DNA of 64,000 nucleotides from CAVZMI01 sp050011775 (GTDB lineage Bacteria > Bacteroidota > Ignavibacteria > UBA10030 > CAVZMI01). Numbering within the stretch: the first letter of the stretch is position 1; each line of letters starts with the position of its first letter. Below are positions 27,285 through 36,399 of this stretch, piece by piece. The stretch is from assembly GCA_050011775.1 (NCBI GenBank), contig JBEKIL010000005.1:190719-254718 (forward strand). Direction: 5' to 3'. The translations under genes and the position numbers were made by a program. The notes beneath the pieces were generated by a model that was not told the origin of the DNA, did no database searches, and was given only the letters and a program-made list of their open reading frames with translations.

Positions 27285-29213
27285 CTACCTGAACAACATC
27301 CATCCCATTACAAGAAGCACTCCGATAACAAAAACAATTGCATAGAATTGCACAACGCCGGTCTGGATGCGCCTTGCGAACGAACTCAGCGATTGCATCA
27401 GTTTTGCCGAACCGTTGACTATACCGTCGATTACACCGACATCAAAACCATTCCAGAGAATTTTATCGGAGACTTTCACAACCGGAGTAACAACAGCTGC
27501 ATCATAAATCTCATCAACGAAATATTTCCGCCATAGGAGCGTATAGATTCCATGAAATTGTTTTGTTATGTTCTCTGCTATATCGTTTCTCCTCAGATAC
27601 ACCATCCGGGCACCGGCTACACCGAGGAGTGCAACGCCGACAGAAAGCGCCATGAGAATATATTCGATGATCTGAACACCTTCTGCATATAATCCGAGTT
27701 TGATATTTGCCCCTTCGAAAACCGGTTCGAGGAAATGCTCGATTCTGTTTCCACCGCCGACTGCCGCCGGAACACCGATAAAGCCGCCGACAATCGATAG
27801 GAATGCAAGAATAATCAGGGGTACGGTCATTGTCGACGGCGCCTCGTGGGGATGTAAATCATGTTCCCATCGTTTTTCACCGTTGAATGTAAGACTGACG
27901 AGCCGGAACATATAGAACGCCGTCAATCCGGCACCGAAAACACCCAGCGTCCACAGAAAATACGATTCGTGCGAAAAAACCCGCCACAATATCTCATCCT
28001 TGCTGAAAAATCCCGAGAAGGGTGGAATACCCGCAATTGCGATTGCACCGATAAGAAAAGTCCAGTACGTCTTCGGCATCAGTTCCTTCAATCCCCCCAT
28101 CTTCTGGATATCCTGCTCTTCATGCATCGCATGAATAACCGCACCGGAACCGAGGAAAAGAAGCGCTTTGAAGAAAGCATGTGTCATAAGATGGAATATT
28201 CCGGCTGTGAACGCACCTACTCCAAGCGCGAGAAACATATATCCAAGCTGACTGATTGTCGAATATGCCAGCACTTTCTTAATATCATTTTGAACAAGTC
28301 CGATTGTAGCTGCAAAGATTGCCGTCAATGCCCCGACTATCGCGACGACGGTCATTGTCAGTGGCGCAAGCGCATAAAGAAGCGAACAGCGGGCAACCAT
28401 GTAGACACCCGCGGTGACCATTGTCGCGGCATGAATCAATGCGCTGACAGGTGTGGGACCCGCCATCGCGTCCGGCAGCCAGACAAACAGCGGGATCTGA
28501 GCGGATTTCCCGGTTGCGCCAAGAAATAACAGGAGTGTTATCCAGGTCATTGTTGTATCGCCGATTTTCCACGATTCCGCCCGGGCAAACACTCCGTCGA
28601 AACTTAAAGTCTGAAAATGCGTAAAGAGAAGAAACATCCCGAGCAGGAAACCAAAATCGCCGATCCGGTTAACGATAAACGCCTTCTTCGCCGCATCACC
28701 CGTTGTCCCTTTTTCGAATTTCTTGTCATACCAGAAACCTATCAGCAGATAGGAGCAGAGTCCGACCCCTTCCCATCCGAGGAACATCAGGACAAAATTA
28801 TCGGCAAGGACAAGATTCAGCATTGCAACGATAAAAAGGTTCAGGTAGGCAAAGAATCTCCAGTACCCCCGGTCATCGTGCATGTATCCGATGGAATAAA
28901 CGTGAATCAAAAAGCCGACACCTGTAACAATCATTGTCATGAGGATCGATAGCTGATCGACCTGATAGGCAACCGAAACAGACAGCGCTCCGGCGTTAAT
29001 CCATGAAAATATTTCAACGATGTGTTTACGCTGATCAACCGGTGCACCGAGCATTTCAATTAAGATTGCGCTTCCCACGAGGAATGAGAGCCCGACGGTC
29101 AGACTCCCGATCCACCCTATGAATTTCTCGGATCGGATCCTTGATCCGAAGATACCGTTGATGAGAAATCCGATAAGCGGGAACAGGACAATCAAACCGA
29201 CATAATTATACAT
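27285..29213 (-). CDS. nuoL: NADH-quinone oxidoreductase subunit L
   Basis: A protein of 642 residues, normal to slightly long. The central ATGKSAQIPLFVWLPDAMAGP and NDIKKVLAYSTISQLGYMF are the family core, and the C-terminal 100 residues hold the long lateral helix and its anchor that are specific to NuoL. It is the outermost proton-pumping subunit. The gap to nuoK upstream is 324 nt and carries repeats, so nuoL-M may be expressed separately from nuoJ-K. Confidence 0.95.
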   Translation of the reverse strand: MYNYVGLIVLFPLIGFLINGIFGSRIRSEKFIGWIGSLTVGLSFLVGSAILIEMLGAPVDQRKHIVEIFSWINAGALSVSVAYQVDQLSILMTMIVTGVGFLIHVYSIGYMHDDRGYWRFFAYLNLFIVAMLNLVLADNFVLMFLGWEGVGLCSYLLIGFWYDKKFEKGTTGDAAKKAFIVNRIGDFGFLLGMFLLFTHFQTLSFDGVFARAESWKIGDTTMTWITLLLFLGATGKSAQIPLFVWLPDAMAGPTPVSALIHAATMVTAGVYMVARCSLLYALAPLTMTVVAIVGALTAIFAATIGLVQNDIKKVLAYSTISQLGYMFLALGVGAFTAGIFHLMTHAFFKALLFLGSGAVIHAMHEEQDIQKMGGLKELMPKTYWTFLIGAIAIAGIPPFSGFFSKDEILWRVFSHESYFLWTLGVFGAGLTAFYMFRLVSLTFNGEKRWEHDLHPHEAPSTMTVPLIILAFLSIVGGFIGVPAAVGGGNRIEHFLEPVFEGANIKLGLYAEGVQIIEYILMALSVGVALLGVAGARMVYLRRNDIAENITKQFHGIYTLLWRKYFVDEIYDAAVVTPVVKVSDKILWNGFDVGVIDGIVNGSAKLMQSLSSFARRIQTGVVQFYAIVFVIGVLLVMGWMLFR

Positions 29214-29537
29214 TCTTTACTCCGATACAGATTTGTCTCAAAAAATCAAAACGGAATGTCCCAGACATCATTTACAAAAAACATTTATAAGGCTTTTTTA
29301 AAAGGAAAAAGTAAAAAGTTTACCCCGAGCTTGTCGAGGGGTAAAAAGGAAAAAATACGAGATGGCTGATAAGAGAGTCGTTCATCCCCTCGATTCGTAC
29401 TACCTTCCTTTGACTCGAACTTCCATCGGTAGTACTCACTCAGGACAGACTTTTATCTTTCATCTTTTTACTTTTCCCTTTTTAATTTTTAATTATGAAT
29501 TCATCTCACTTCAACAATCTTTTATAAAAGACTCCGA
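29214..29537. repeat. Repeat-bearing gap inside the nuo cluster
   Basis: There is no supported gene. A CCCCGA ... TCGAGGGG palindrome lies at 29322-29340, and TTGACTCG...ACTCACTCAGGACAG at 29409-29454 resembles the CTGAGCGAGT-type repeats of 18761, 40240 and 41661. The rest is T- and A-rich. On the minus strand this region would have to supply a nuoL promoter or leader if transcription from nuoK does not continue. Confidence 0.5.
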
Positions 29538-29840
29538 TTACCACTTTAAGATATTCAGTTCATCGATATTTACAGTCGATCGATTCCGGTAGATCGCAAT
29601 AACGATGGCGAGTCCGACGGCAGCTTCAGCAGCAGCGACAGCCATGACGAAAAAGACCAGAATTTGTCCCGTAGCGTTTCCCAGAAAAGCAGAAAAAGCA
29701 ATAAGAGACAGGTTCACCGAATTCAACATCAACTCGATGCACATGAAGACGATGATGGCGTTACGGCGTGTCAGTACGCCGGCAACGCCGACAGTAAACA
29801 TTATTGCACTGATGATCAGATAATGACTCAACGGAATCAT
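29538..29840 (-). CDS. nuoK: NADH-quinone oxidoreductase subunit K
   Basis: A protein of exactly 100 residues, the family norm. It has three membrane helices with the conserved glutamates in CIELMLNSVNL (near residue 36) and AAAEAAVGLAI (near 70). NuoK lies next to NuoJ in the connection between quinone site and pumping subunits. It follows nuoJ by 12 nt. Confidence 0.95.
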   Translation of the reverse strand: MIPLSHYLIISAIMFTVGVAGVLTRRNAIIVFMCIELMLNSVNLSLIAFSAFLGNATGQILVFFVMAVAAAEAAVGLAIVIAIYRNRSTVNIDELNILKW

Positions 29841-29852
29841 TTTTAACTTCTC

Positions 29853-30362
29853 CTACTCAAACTTTTTCTTTGCCAGTACGATTGCGCCCATAATCGCTGC
29901 AACAAGCAGCAAAGAGGTCACCTCAAACGGAAAGAGATACTCTGAAAACAATACCCTGCCGATGCTCTCGACGGTTCCAATCTCGACCGCCCCCGGTGAT
30001 TGCACAGCGGCGAGCCGTGACTGGTAGCCGACGATATACAGAACCTCAAGGGCGAGGGCTACACCCAACCCGATAGCGACGATCTTTTTCCAGCCGATTT
30101 TCTCGCGAAGTTGATCCTCATTCCCAAGGTTGAGCAGCATGATGACGAAAAGGAAGAGCACCATGATCGCGCCGGCATATACAATAATCTGAACGATCGC
30201 AATAAATTGTGCATGAAGGGTGAGATATAGACCGGCAAGGCAGAAAAAATTCAGAATAAGAAAAATTACGCTTATCACCGGGTTACGCCGGGTCACCATC
30301 AGCAATGCCGAAGCGATCGCAACTGAACCGAGGAGATAGAATATAACCGTATCTAAGATCAT
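29853..30362 (-). CDS. nuoJ: NADH-quinone oxidoreductase subunit J
   Basis: A protein of 169 residues with five membrane helices. IVQIIVYAGAIMVLFLFVIMLLN carries the family signature of helix 3 (pi-bulge region). It is the first Complex I gene here on the minus strand; none of nuoA-I is found upstream, where an outer-membrane protein gene ends only 14 nt away. The quinone- and NADH-binding modules must be encoded elsewhere if a full enzyme is made. Confidence 0.93.
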   Translation of the reverse strand: MILDTVIFYLLGSVAIASALLMVTRRNPVISVIFLILNFFCLAGLYLTLHAQFIAIVQIIVYAGAIMVLFLFVIMLLNLGNEDQLREKIGWKKIVAIGLGVALALEVLYIVGYQSRLAAVQSPGAVEIGTVESIGRVLFSEYLFPFEVTSLLLVAAIMGAIVLAKKKFE

Positions 30363-30376
30363 ATAAGCAACCGCTT

Positions 30377-30874
30377 TTAATAGAAATAGTAATGGATTCC
30401 AATGTGCGGCAACGGCAGTATTGTTCCGTCGCTAAAGAAGGTGAACGCTCCCAGCAGCGAAACATGGAGGGGGCCGTTTACTGCAAATTCGGCTCCCATG
30501 CCAAGTCCAACCCGTAAGGGTCCTTTCAAATCGTTTTTCGAAGTAGAACCCGAGTAATAGTATCCGATACCAAGAAGAACAAAATAGCGGCCATTGGTAC
30601 TCCGCGCAAGATCGTATTGGATATCGCCTCCAATCGCATAGTGCAGGTTTTCATCGACCTTGATGATGCCCATATTCAGGGTGTAGGAAAAAGGAGCAGG
30701 AAGATGATGCCGGAAACTAATTCCTGCCCCTTCAATCGGGCCGGCTGTGACACCGACACCGAAGACCTGCCTTTCATAGTGCATGTCGGTCCGTTCCGAG
30801 ACAATTACCTGAGAATAGAGGAGCGACGTACTTCCGAGTACTCCTGACAACAGTACCATGATAAGTTTTTTCAT
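30377..30874 (-). CDS. Small outer-membrane beta-barrel-like protein
   Basis: A protein of 165 residues with a Sec signal ending SLLYSQ. Alternating aromatic and polar residues (YFVLLGIGYYYSG, LRVGLGMGAEFAV) and a C-terminal aromatic (HYYFY) suit a small outer-membrane barrel. It lies 3 nt after the ABC permease gene and 14 nt before nuoJ, so it is in the middle of a long same-strand run. There is no known relation to Complex I. The function is unknown. Confidence 0.65.
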   Translation of the reverse strand: MKKLIMVLLSGVLGSTSLLYSQVIVSERTDMHYERQVFGVGVTAGPIEGAGISFRHHLPAPFSYTLNMGIIKVDENLHYAIGGDIQYDLARSTNGRYFVLLGIGYYYSGSTSKNDLKGPLRVGLGMGAEFAVNGPLHVSLLGAFTFFSDGTILPLPHIGIHYYFY

Positions 30875-30877
30875 AGT

Positions 30878-32128
30878 TTATGCCCTTTTCAGCCAGTGCA
30901 CTATTTCACCGATTGTTGGACGTTTTCCCGTGATGAGTATTCCCAGTCGAAAGATCTTTCCTGCCGCCCACATCATAAAAATTGAACTTGCTAAAAGCAC
31001 CGTGATTGTCCCTATGATTTCCCAGAGCGGCGGCATACTGATTGGAATCCGCAGTACCATAAGCGTCGGCGTCAATAAGGGGAAGAAACTTAGGACTTTG
31101 ATCCAGACAGCCTCAGGGTTCTGGATTGCCACGAATGCAAACGCGATGGGCATCACCAGGATAATTGTTAAATATTGGGTGAACTGTTGAGCTTCCTGTT
31201 CCGTGGTCAGAGGCGCTCCGACAGCAACGAAAATTGCCGCATAAAAAATATATCCCAATAAAAAATATACCAGAATTAGCGGGAGACTGGAAAAAGAAAT
31301 TAGCGCGACGCCGGATTGAAGAGTAACTACAGCCGCAATCAAAAACCAGAAACCGATCTGTGTCAATCCGAGAGCGCTCAACCCGAGTATCTTTCCCACC
31401 ATCAGATCTGTCGCACTACATGAGGAGACAAGGATTTCGATGATCCGGTTCGATTTCTCTTCGATAACACTTCTGACAAGTATCTGGCCGGATGTCAGAA
31501 TCAGCATCATCAACATCATAATAAAAAGATATGCCGTTATAAAAATCTGTCCGAATCCCGATTCTTCCTCTCCTCCGCTTTTGCTCAATTTGATTGTTTT
31601 AATCTCGATCGATGTGCTTAGCTTTTTCACGCGCGCCGGGTCCATTCCCTCCTGTATCAATTTTTTCTCGGTGACGACTTCACGGATTGAACTCGAAAAA
31701 CGCTCGATATCACGAATATTCCCGACATTTTCAGATCGATATTCAACGAGATTACTGTCGTACAGATCTTTCCCGATAAGCAGATACCCTGTGATCGCCT
31801 CATTTGCTACCATCTCATTTCCATATTTTTTCAGTTCATCCAACGTAGTAAACCGGGGATCAGTCATATTCCGGAGAACATAGTTCGGTTGCCCATCAGG
31901 AAGTTTGTATTTCTCATCGAGTTTTTTCTGTAAGGATTCGATCAGCGAACCGGTCTGATCGATCACACCGATCACCCGCGTCTCAGTATCCGGCCGTGTC
32001 GCGAGCAGTGTCGGCAATCCGCCAAACAAGATCATGATCACAGGAAAAATGAAAAGTCCGAACAGAAATGTCTTCGTCTTCACACGCTCGAGATATTCCC
32101 AACGCGCAACGCTCCAATATTTCTTCAT
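30878..32128 (-). CDS. ABC-2 type permease (NatB-like)
   Basis: A protein of 416 residues. One N-terminal membrane helix is followed by a large external domain (about 55-195), then five to six helices. EEKSNRIIEILVSSCSATDLMVGKI is the conserved cytoplasmic segment of ABC-2/NatB permeases. It pairs with the ATPase gene, whose stop overlaps this start by 4 nt. The pair probably exports an ion or small molecule; NatAB exports sodium, but substrate cannot be inferred here. Confidence 0.88.
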   Translation of the reverse strand: MKKYWSVARWEYLERVKTKTFLFGLFIFPVIMILFGGLPTLLATRPDTETRVIGVIDQTGSLIESLQKKLDEKYKLPDGQPNYVLRNMTDPRFTTLDELKKYGNEMVANEAITGYLLIGKDLYDSNLVEYRSENVGNIRDIERFSSSIREVVTEKKLIQEGMDPARVKKLSTSIEIKTIKLSKSGGEEESGFGQIFITAYLFIMMLMMLILTSGQILVRSVIEEKSNRIIEILVSSCSATDLMVGKILGLSALGLTQIGFWFLIAAVVTLQSGVALISFSSLPLILVYFLLGYIFYAAIFVAVGAPLTTEQEAQQFTQYLTIILVMPIAFAFVAIQNPEAVWIKVLSFFPLLTPTLMVLRIPISMPPLWEIIGTITVLLASSIFMMWAAGKIFRLGILITGKRPTIGEIVHWLKRA

Positions 32129-33027
32129 GCCTTTCCCCCCTTCGAGCCGACAACATCGATAAAAATGGAATTTAGAGAGGGTTCCATGATTTCGAATTTC
32201 CTGATCTCGAGCCGCTGGACAAGCTGTCGGAGGATATCATTCACCGATCCATGATCGGCGAGCTGTACCTCAGCGAAGTTTTGATATACATCGGCCTTCT
32301 GAAATTCGGGCATCGTTTTGAGGAAACTACCATCACCGTCAAATTCTATGTGTAATGAATTCTTTCCGTATCGCTTTTTGATTTCGGAAATATCTCCCTC
32401 CAGCACAACCCTTCCATAATTGATCACACAAATATTGTCACAGAGTTTCTCTGCCTGATCCATCTGGTGTGTTGAAAATATGATGGCCTTTCCCTGACTC
32501 CTCAGATCCATCAGAATATCCTTCATTAAGATCTGATTCACCGGATCGAGTCCCGAAAATGGCTCATCAAGTATCACAAGGTCGGGATTATGAAGAATGG
32601 AGACGATGAACTGTACTTTCTGTTGATTCCCTTTCGAGAGTTCTTCGACTTTTCTATGGATGTACTGTTGAAGATTGAATCGCTCGAGCCACTTCCTACC
32701 TTCTATCGCCGCTGTGCGAGAGGGAATCCCTTTAAGACTTGCAAGATATTGAATGGTGTGCAGTAATTTATTTTTTTTATAGAGTCCGCGTTCTTCGGGA
32801 AGGTATCCGATACGGTTTGAGATTCCAGGATTATAGGGTATTCCATCGAAAAGAATTTGTCCATTGTCCGGTTCAATGATATTGAGGATCGCCCGGATGG
32901 TTGTTGTTTTTCCGGCACCGTTTGGTCCGAGCAATCCGAAGATTTCTTTGCGCTGGACCGCAATCGACACATCGTCGACGGCCACCGTTGTTGCATATTC
33001 TTTTCGTAAATGCGATACCGTAAGCAT
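32125..33027 (-). CDS. ABC transporter ATPase (NatA-like)
   Basis: A protein of 300 residues with Walker A GPNGAGKTTT, a degenerate signature LSKGNQQKVQ, Walker B LVILDEPFSGLDP and a switch His in FSTHQ. The C-terminal 80 residues are the extension typical of the NatA/DrrA-type export ATPases. It forms an exporter with the overlapping permease gene. It lies 6 nt after asnS on the same strand. Confidence 0.92.
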   Translation of the reverse strand: MLTVSHLRKEYATTVAVDDVSIAVQRKEIFGLLGPNGAGKTTTIRAILNIIEPDNGQILFDGIPYNPGISNRIGYLPEERGLYKKNKLLHTIQYLASLKGIPSRTAAIEGRKWLERFNLQQYIHRKVEELSKGNQQKVQFIVSILHNPDLVILDEPFSGLDPVNQILMKDILMDLRSQGKAIIFSTHQMDQAEKLCDNICVINYGRVVLEGDISEIKKRYGKNSLHIEFDGDGSFLKTMPEFQKADVYQNFAEVQLADHGSVNDILRQLVQRLEIRKFEIMEPSLNSIFIDVVGSKGGKA

Positions 33028-33033
33028 AGGAAA

Positions 33034-34329
33034 TTATGGAGTCAGTCTGTAAATCATTCGGGGAAACGGGATTGTCTCACGGACATGCTCAAGACCGCAT
33101 ATCCATCCTACCGTCCGCTCAACTCCAAGTCCAAATCCTGAATGCGGGACGGATCCGTACCGCCGAAGATCCAGGTACCAGTCAAACGCTTCAGCAGGCA
33201 GCTGATTTTCTTGAATACGATGGACAAGTGTATCATAATCATCTTCACGCTGACTCCCGCCGATAATCTCCCCATACCCTTCCGGAGCCAGGACATCCAC
33301 GGCAAGCGCATACCGCTCGTCGTTTGGATCACGCTTCATATAAAACGCTTTTATGCCGACCGGATAATGATGTATTATTACCGGCCGGTCGAATTGCTCG
33401 GAAATAATCGTTTCATCCGTACCGCCAAAATCGTTCCCCCACTCAAACTGCACTCCATGCTTATGAAGAATCTCAACGGCTTCTTCATAATGGATGCGCG
33501 GCAATGGCTTCCTGACATTCTCAAGAAATTTTGTGTTTCGCTCAAGCACAGCAAGTTCGGGTTGCCGATTACGCAACACGGACCCGACGATATGTTCAAG
33601 AAATTCTTCGGCCAGCTCCATGTTGTCATTCAAATCGTTGAACGCGACCTCCGGTTCAACCATCCAGAATTCTGTCAGATGCCGCCTGGTCTTCGATTTC
33701 TCGGCACGAAATGTCGGTCCAAAAACATAGATCTTCCCGAACGCCATTGCTGCTGCTTCACCGTAGAGCTGACCGGATTGTGTCAGGTACGCTTTCCCGA
33801 GATCGAAATATTCCGTCTCAAATAAAGTGCTTGTCCCTTCACATGCCGCCGGTGTGAAAATCGGAGCATCTATCAGGAGAAATCCACGGCCGTCAAAAAA
33901 TTCTCTGATCGATTGTATAATTGTATGTCTGATACGCATGATCGCATGCTGTCGGGATGACCGCAGCCATAAATGCCGGCGATCTGCAAGGAATTCAATA
34001 CCATGTTCTTTTGGCGTGATGGGATACTCACCGGCGATATGAATTACTTTCACTTCGCTGACATCAAGTTCATATCCACCCGGTGCACGATCTTCCTTCC
34101 TTACCTTTCCCTTCATCACGAAAGAACTTTCCTGCGTCAACTGGTCGAAGATGTTAAATATTTCTTCCGTAACATTTGCCTTTACAACCACCCCCTGAAC
34201 AACGCCGGTTCCGTCACGAAGGAGTAAGAACCGAACTTTCCCGCTCGAACGTTTATGATATAACCAGCCCTGGAGAGTTACTTCTTCGCCGACATGGTGC
34301 ACAAGGTCTTCAATATAGATTCGGCTCAT
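33034..34329 (-). CDS. asnS: Asparaginyl-tRNA synthetase
   Basis: A protein of 431 residues, normal for AsnRS. An OB-fold anticodon domain (1-105, GWLYHKRSSGKVRFLLLRDG) is followed by the class II catalytic core with FRAEKSKTRRHLTEFWMVEPE (motif 2) and GFGLGVERTVGWICG (motif 3). The AsnRS, not AspRS, assignment rests on its length and on lack of the bacterial AspRS insertion. It charges tRNA-Asn in the cytoplasm. It is first in a same-strand run with the ABC exporter. Confidence 0.93.
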   Translation of the reverse strand: MSRIYIEDLVHHVGEEVTLQGWLYHKRSSGKVRFLLLRDGTGVVQGVVVKANVTEEIFNIFDQLTQESSFVMKGKVRKEDRAPGGYELDVSEVKVIHIAGEYPITPKEHGIEFLADRRHLWLRSSRQHAIMRIRHTIIQSIREFFDGRGFLLIDAPIFTPAACEGTSTLFETEYFDLGKAYLTQSGQLYGEAAAMAFGKIYVFGPTFRAEKSKTRRHLTEFWMVEPEVAFNDLNDNMELAEEFLEHIVGSVLRNRQPELAVLERNTKFLENVRKPLPRIHYEEAVEILHKHGVQFEWGNDFGGTDETIISEQFDRPVIIHHYPVGIKAFYMKRDPNDERYALAVDVLAPEGYGEIIGGSQREDDYDTLVHRIQENQLPAEAFDWYLDLRRYGSVPHSGFGLGVERTVGWICGLEHVRETIPFPRMIYRLTP

Positions 34330-34432
34330 CCGCTCCCTTCGTCATGCTAATATTTATAAATATAGAAAGAAAAAAGGACACCTTCAATAAAAAAAGACTT
34401 CGTGATTCCTCACCATCACACTGTCCGAGAAT

Positions 34433-34461
34433 TTGACATTTCATTAAAAAACAATTATAAT
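34433..34461 (+). promoter_or_regulatory. Perfect consensus sigma-70 promoter
   Basis: TTGACA at 34433-34438 and TATAAT at 34456-34461 with a 17-nt spacer. Both boxes and the spacing are the exact housekeeping consensus. It faces the lipoprotein gene at 34618, leaving a leader of about 150 nt. Confidence 0.75.
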
Positions 34462-34473
34462 CTGTTGCCAGGA

Positions 34474-34525
34474 AGTATGTGCTCAGGGAATCTTCATTAA
34501 GTTTTTCGATCCCTCCAGTGCTACT
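34474..34525 (+). promoter_or_regulatory. Long interrupted hairpin at the start of the transcript (leader structure or small RNA)
   Basis: Starting about 6 nt after the expected transcription start, 34474-34492 can pair with 34508-34525 in about 16 base pairs, broken by a few bulges, closing a 15-nt AT-rich loop. The inner part is AGGGA(A)TC with GATCCCT. No terminator U-run follows, so a 5' leader of the lipoprotein mRNA is more likely than a free small RNA. No known riboswitch or RNA family was recognised. Confidence 0.45.
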
Positions 34526-34617
34526 CTGACCTTATGTTTCTTCTCTCAGCTATCGTCGTCTCATAAAGTGCCTTTGGCTATATCGTATGATTTGTGCCAC
34601 AATAGAGGAATCAGATT

Positions 34618-35214
34618 ATGAAAAAGATTATTGATTTTCTTTCGATCATCTTCTTATTGACGATTGCAGTTATGAGCTGTAAAGACGACTCGACAGGTCC
34701 GAATCGTGTAAGCTGCGGTGGCGGCGAAGGATACACTGTAGCATTCTGCCGTCAAGTCCCACATTACACGGCCGGTTATGGAGACCCGAGATTTGATCAG
34801 ATCACCGCAAGTTGTCTGGTAGGCCCTGAAGGGGCGACGGTCTCGAATTGCCAGAACGGCACGTACCATTGTTCCGGCACATATAAATTAACCACGTTTT
34901 CGAATGCCGTAATTTCCTTGAATTGGGGAGGAACAACAACATTCGATCAAATGCCTCAAAATTATACCATATCATCAAAGGGACAGGGTACTTTTTCCGT
35001 AAGCATCTCTAAAAAATCAGGCGGGGAAGGAAATATGTTCCTGAGTATGTCGAGCGGATCTTCGTGGATGTTCGATATCGTCCTGGTCAACGTTGACTGT
35101 AATTCAGCGTCACCAAAAATAAAGAGAGTGCCGGTGGTTGAAACTGGCTCTCAAGAAAAATCTTCGTCCGCTTTACAAAAAGTAATGCCTGCAAAATATA
35201 TTCAGGGTGACTAG
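34618..35214 (+). CDS. Cysteine-containing lipoprotein of unknown function
   Basis: A protein of 198 residues. The lipobox is VMSC with Cys at about residue 20, then KDDSTGP, a usual Bacteroidota lipoprotein start. Several more Cys residues (SCGGGEG, FCRQ, SCLVG, NCQNGTYHC, NVDC) could form disulfides in the envelope. GAGG stands before the ATG. It is driven by the consensus promoter at 34433. It converges on the SDR gene, leaving 56 nt between the two stops. No domain was recognised. Confidence 0.65.
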   Translation: MKKIIDFLSIIFLLTIAVMSCKDDSTGPNRVSCGGGEGYTVAFCRQVPHYTAGYGDPRFDQITASCLVGPEGATVSNCQNGTYHCSGTYKLTTFSNAVISLNWGGTTTFDQMPQNYTISSKGQGTFSVSISKKSGGEGNMFLSMSSGSSWMFDIVLVNVDCNSASPKIKRVPVVETGSQEKSSSALQKVMPAKYIQGD

Positions 35215-35270
35215 AAGTTCATTGTTGGCGATCTCGAAACGCAATCCGCCCAGTCGCGGTATAAACTCTT

Positions 35271-36071
35271 CTACCTCAGCGGTCTTCCGGCATCTACCAT
35301 CCGGTGGATATTCCGTAAGAAGAATGCTATCAATGGATATCGTAAAAGAACCGATGATAATTTGTATACCATCCCTGGAATACTCACCACCCTTCCCTTC
35401 TCCAGATCGGCGAGTGAACAGCGGACGACCCGATCGGCTTTCAACCAGAACAATCGCGGAATATCCGAGCGGGCATCGATTCCGGCATATTCGGATGTAT
35501 CATGAAATTCGGTAAGTGTGAAACCCGGACAGAGTACCTGGATCTTTATACCGGTCTTGCGGAGTTCTTCGTGCAACGCTTCTGTAAAAACAACCAGGAA
35601 CATTTTTCCGGCACAATAGACGGAATTCCTCGGTGACGGGAAAAAAGCCGCAACAGAAGCAACGTTAATAATCGCACCTTGATCCCTTGCGATCATTGAA
35701 GGAAGAACCAGCCGGCTGAGTCTGACCGGCGCATCGACGTGCACTCGAATCATTGCATTGTGCTTTGCACTATCGACATCCGTAAATCGGCCGACAGTCG
35801 CAAAACCGGCATTATTTACCAACATATCAATGGGCTGAAATTGAAGTATCTTTTGTTCAAGTCGGATGAAATCGTTTTCGTCCGCTAAATCAGTTTTGAA
35901 CACTTCAACCGTAATCGGATATTTTTGCATCAACGCCGAAGCAATTGTCTTAAGTCTATCTTCTCGACGGGCAACAAGAAGAAGGTTGTATCCTTTCGCG
36001 GCTAGCTGCTGCGCGAACTCGGCACCTAGTCCGCTTGAAGCGCCTGTTATGAGGGCTGTTTTGGTGGCCAT
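35271..36071 (-). CDS. Short-chain dehydrogenase/reductase
   Basis: A protein of 266 residues. TGASSGLG (residues 9-16) is the NAD(P) loop, followed by RREDR, which favours NADPH, then NNAG, the catalytic Ser region INVASVAAF, and Y-C-A-G-K (YxxxK). It is a classical SDR of the DltE/YqjQ type. The substrate is unknown. A seven-base tandem repeat begins 10 nt upstream of the start codon, in the position of the leader or promoter. Confidence 0.9.
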   Translation of the reverse strand: MATKTALITGASSGLGAEFAQQLAAKGYNLLLVARREDRLKTIASALMQKYPITVEVFKTDLADENDFIRLEQKILQFQPIDMLVNNAGFATVGRFTDVDSAKHNAMIRVHVDAPVRLSRLVLPSMIARDQGAIINVASVAAFFPSPRNSVYCAGKMFLVVFTEALHEELRKTGIKIQVLCPGFTLTEFHDTSEYAGIDARSDIPRLFWLKADRVVRCSLADLEKGRVVSIPGMVYKLSSVLLRYPLIAFFLRNIHRMVDAGRPLR

Positions 36072-36081
36072 AGGTGGTTTC

Positions 36082-36121
36082 AGGTTTAAGGTTTAAGGTT
36101 TAAGGTTTAAGGTTTAAGGTT
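36082..36121. repeat. Heptamer tandem repeat, 5.7 copies of AGGTTTA
   Basis: Five perfect copies of AGGTTTA from 36082 to 36116 and a partial sixth to 36121, with no errors. They lie 10-50 nt upstream of the SDR start codon on the minus strand. Perfect short repeats like this are prone to slippage. Confidence 0.95.
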
Positions 36122-36399
36122 CCAAGATAAAAAATATACTAAAAAATGGGAAGTTACTCCAGAAACGATAGTATAAATTTTTCAACTCTGTGTCGATGAG
36201 GAAACGACAATTTCCGGCGGATTGAGCAGATGTTTCTTGACGGCACACAACGTCAGTCGATACCACACATGAGCCCGCTATCATAATTCTTTCCGGCAGT
36301 TTAAATCAAATACCGGGTTGATTGTTAATTTAACGTGTTCTCGTTCCTTATAGATCAATAATTCTTGACATTAAAAAGAATTTTGATTATATATGCTTC
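36122..36399. promoter_or_regulatory. Divergent control region between SDR and the metal-uptake cluster
   Basis: These 278 nt hold no gene. A promoter-like pair TTGACA (36365-36370) and TATATA (36388-36393), 17 nt apart, points right and would start transcription close to the ATG at 36400. A perfect 11-nt palindrome GTTAATTTAAC lies at 36324-36334 and could be an operator, but it does not match the Zur or MntR boxes I know. Confidence 0.5.

Noticed and set aside
27861..28529. Open frame of 222 codons opposite nuoL
   Set aside because: It is a shadow of a strongly conserved gene; the peptide is Cys/Arg/His-rich nonsense typical of antisense frames.
36324..36334. GTTAATTTAAC palindrome as a Zur or MntR operator
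   Set aside because: It is an exact palindrome in front of a metal-uptake cluster, but it matches no metal-regulator box I know and is short enough to occur by chance in AT-rich DNA.
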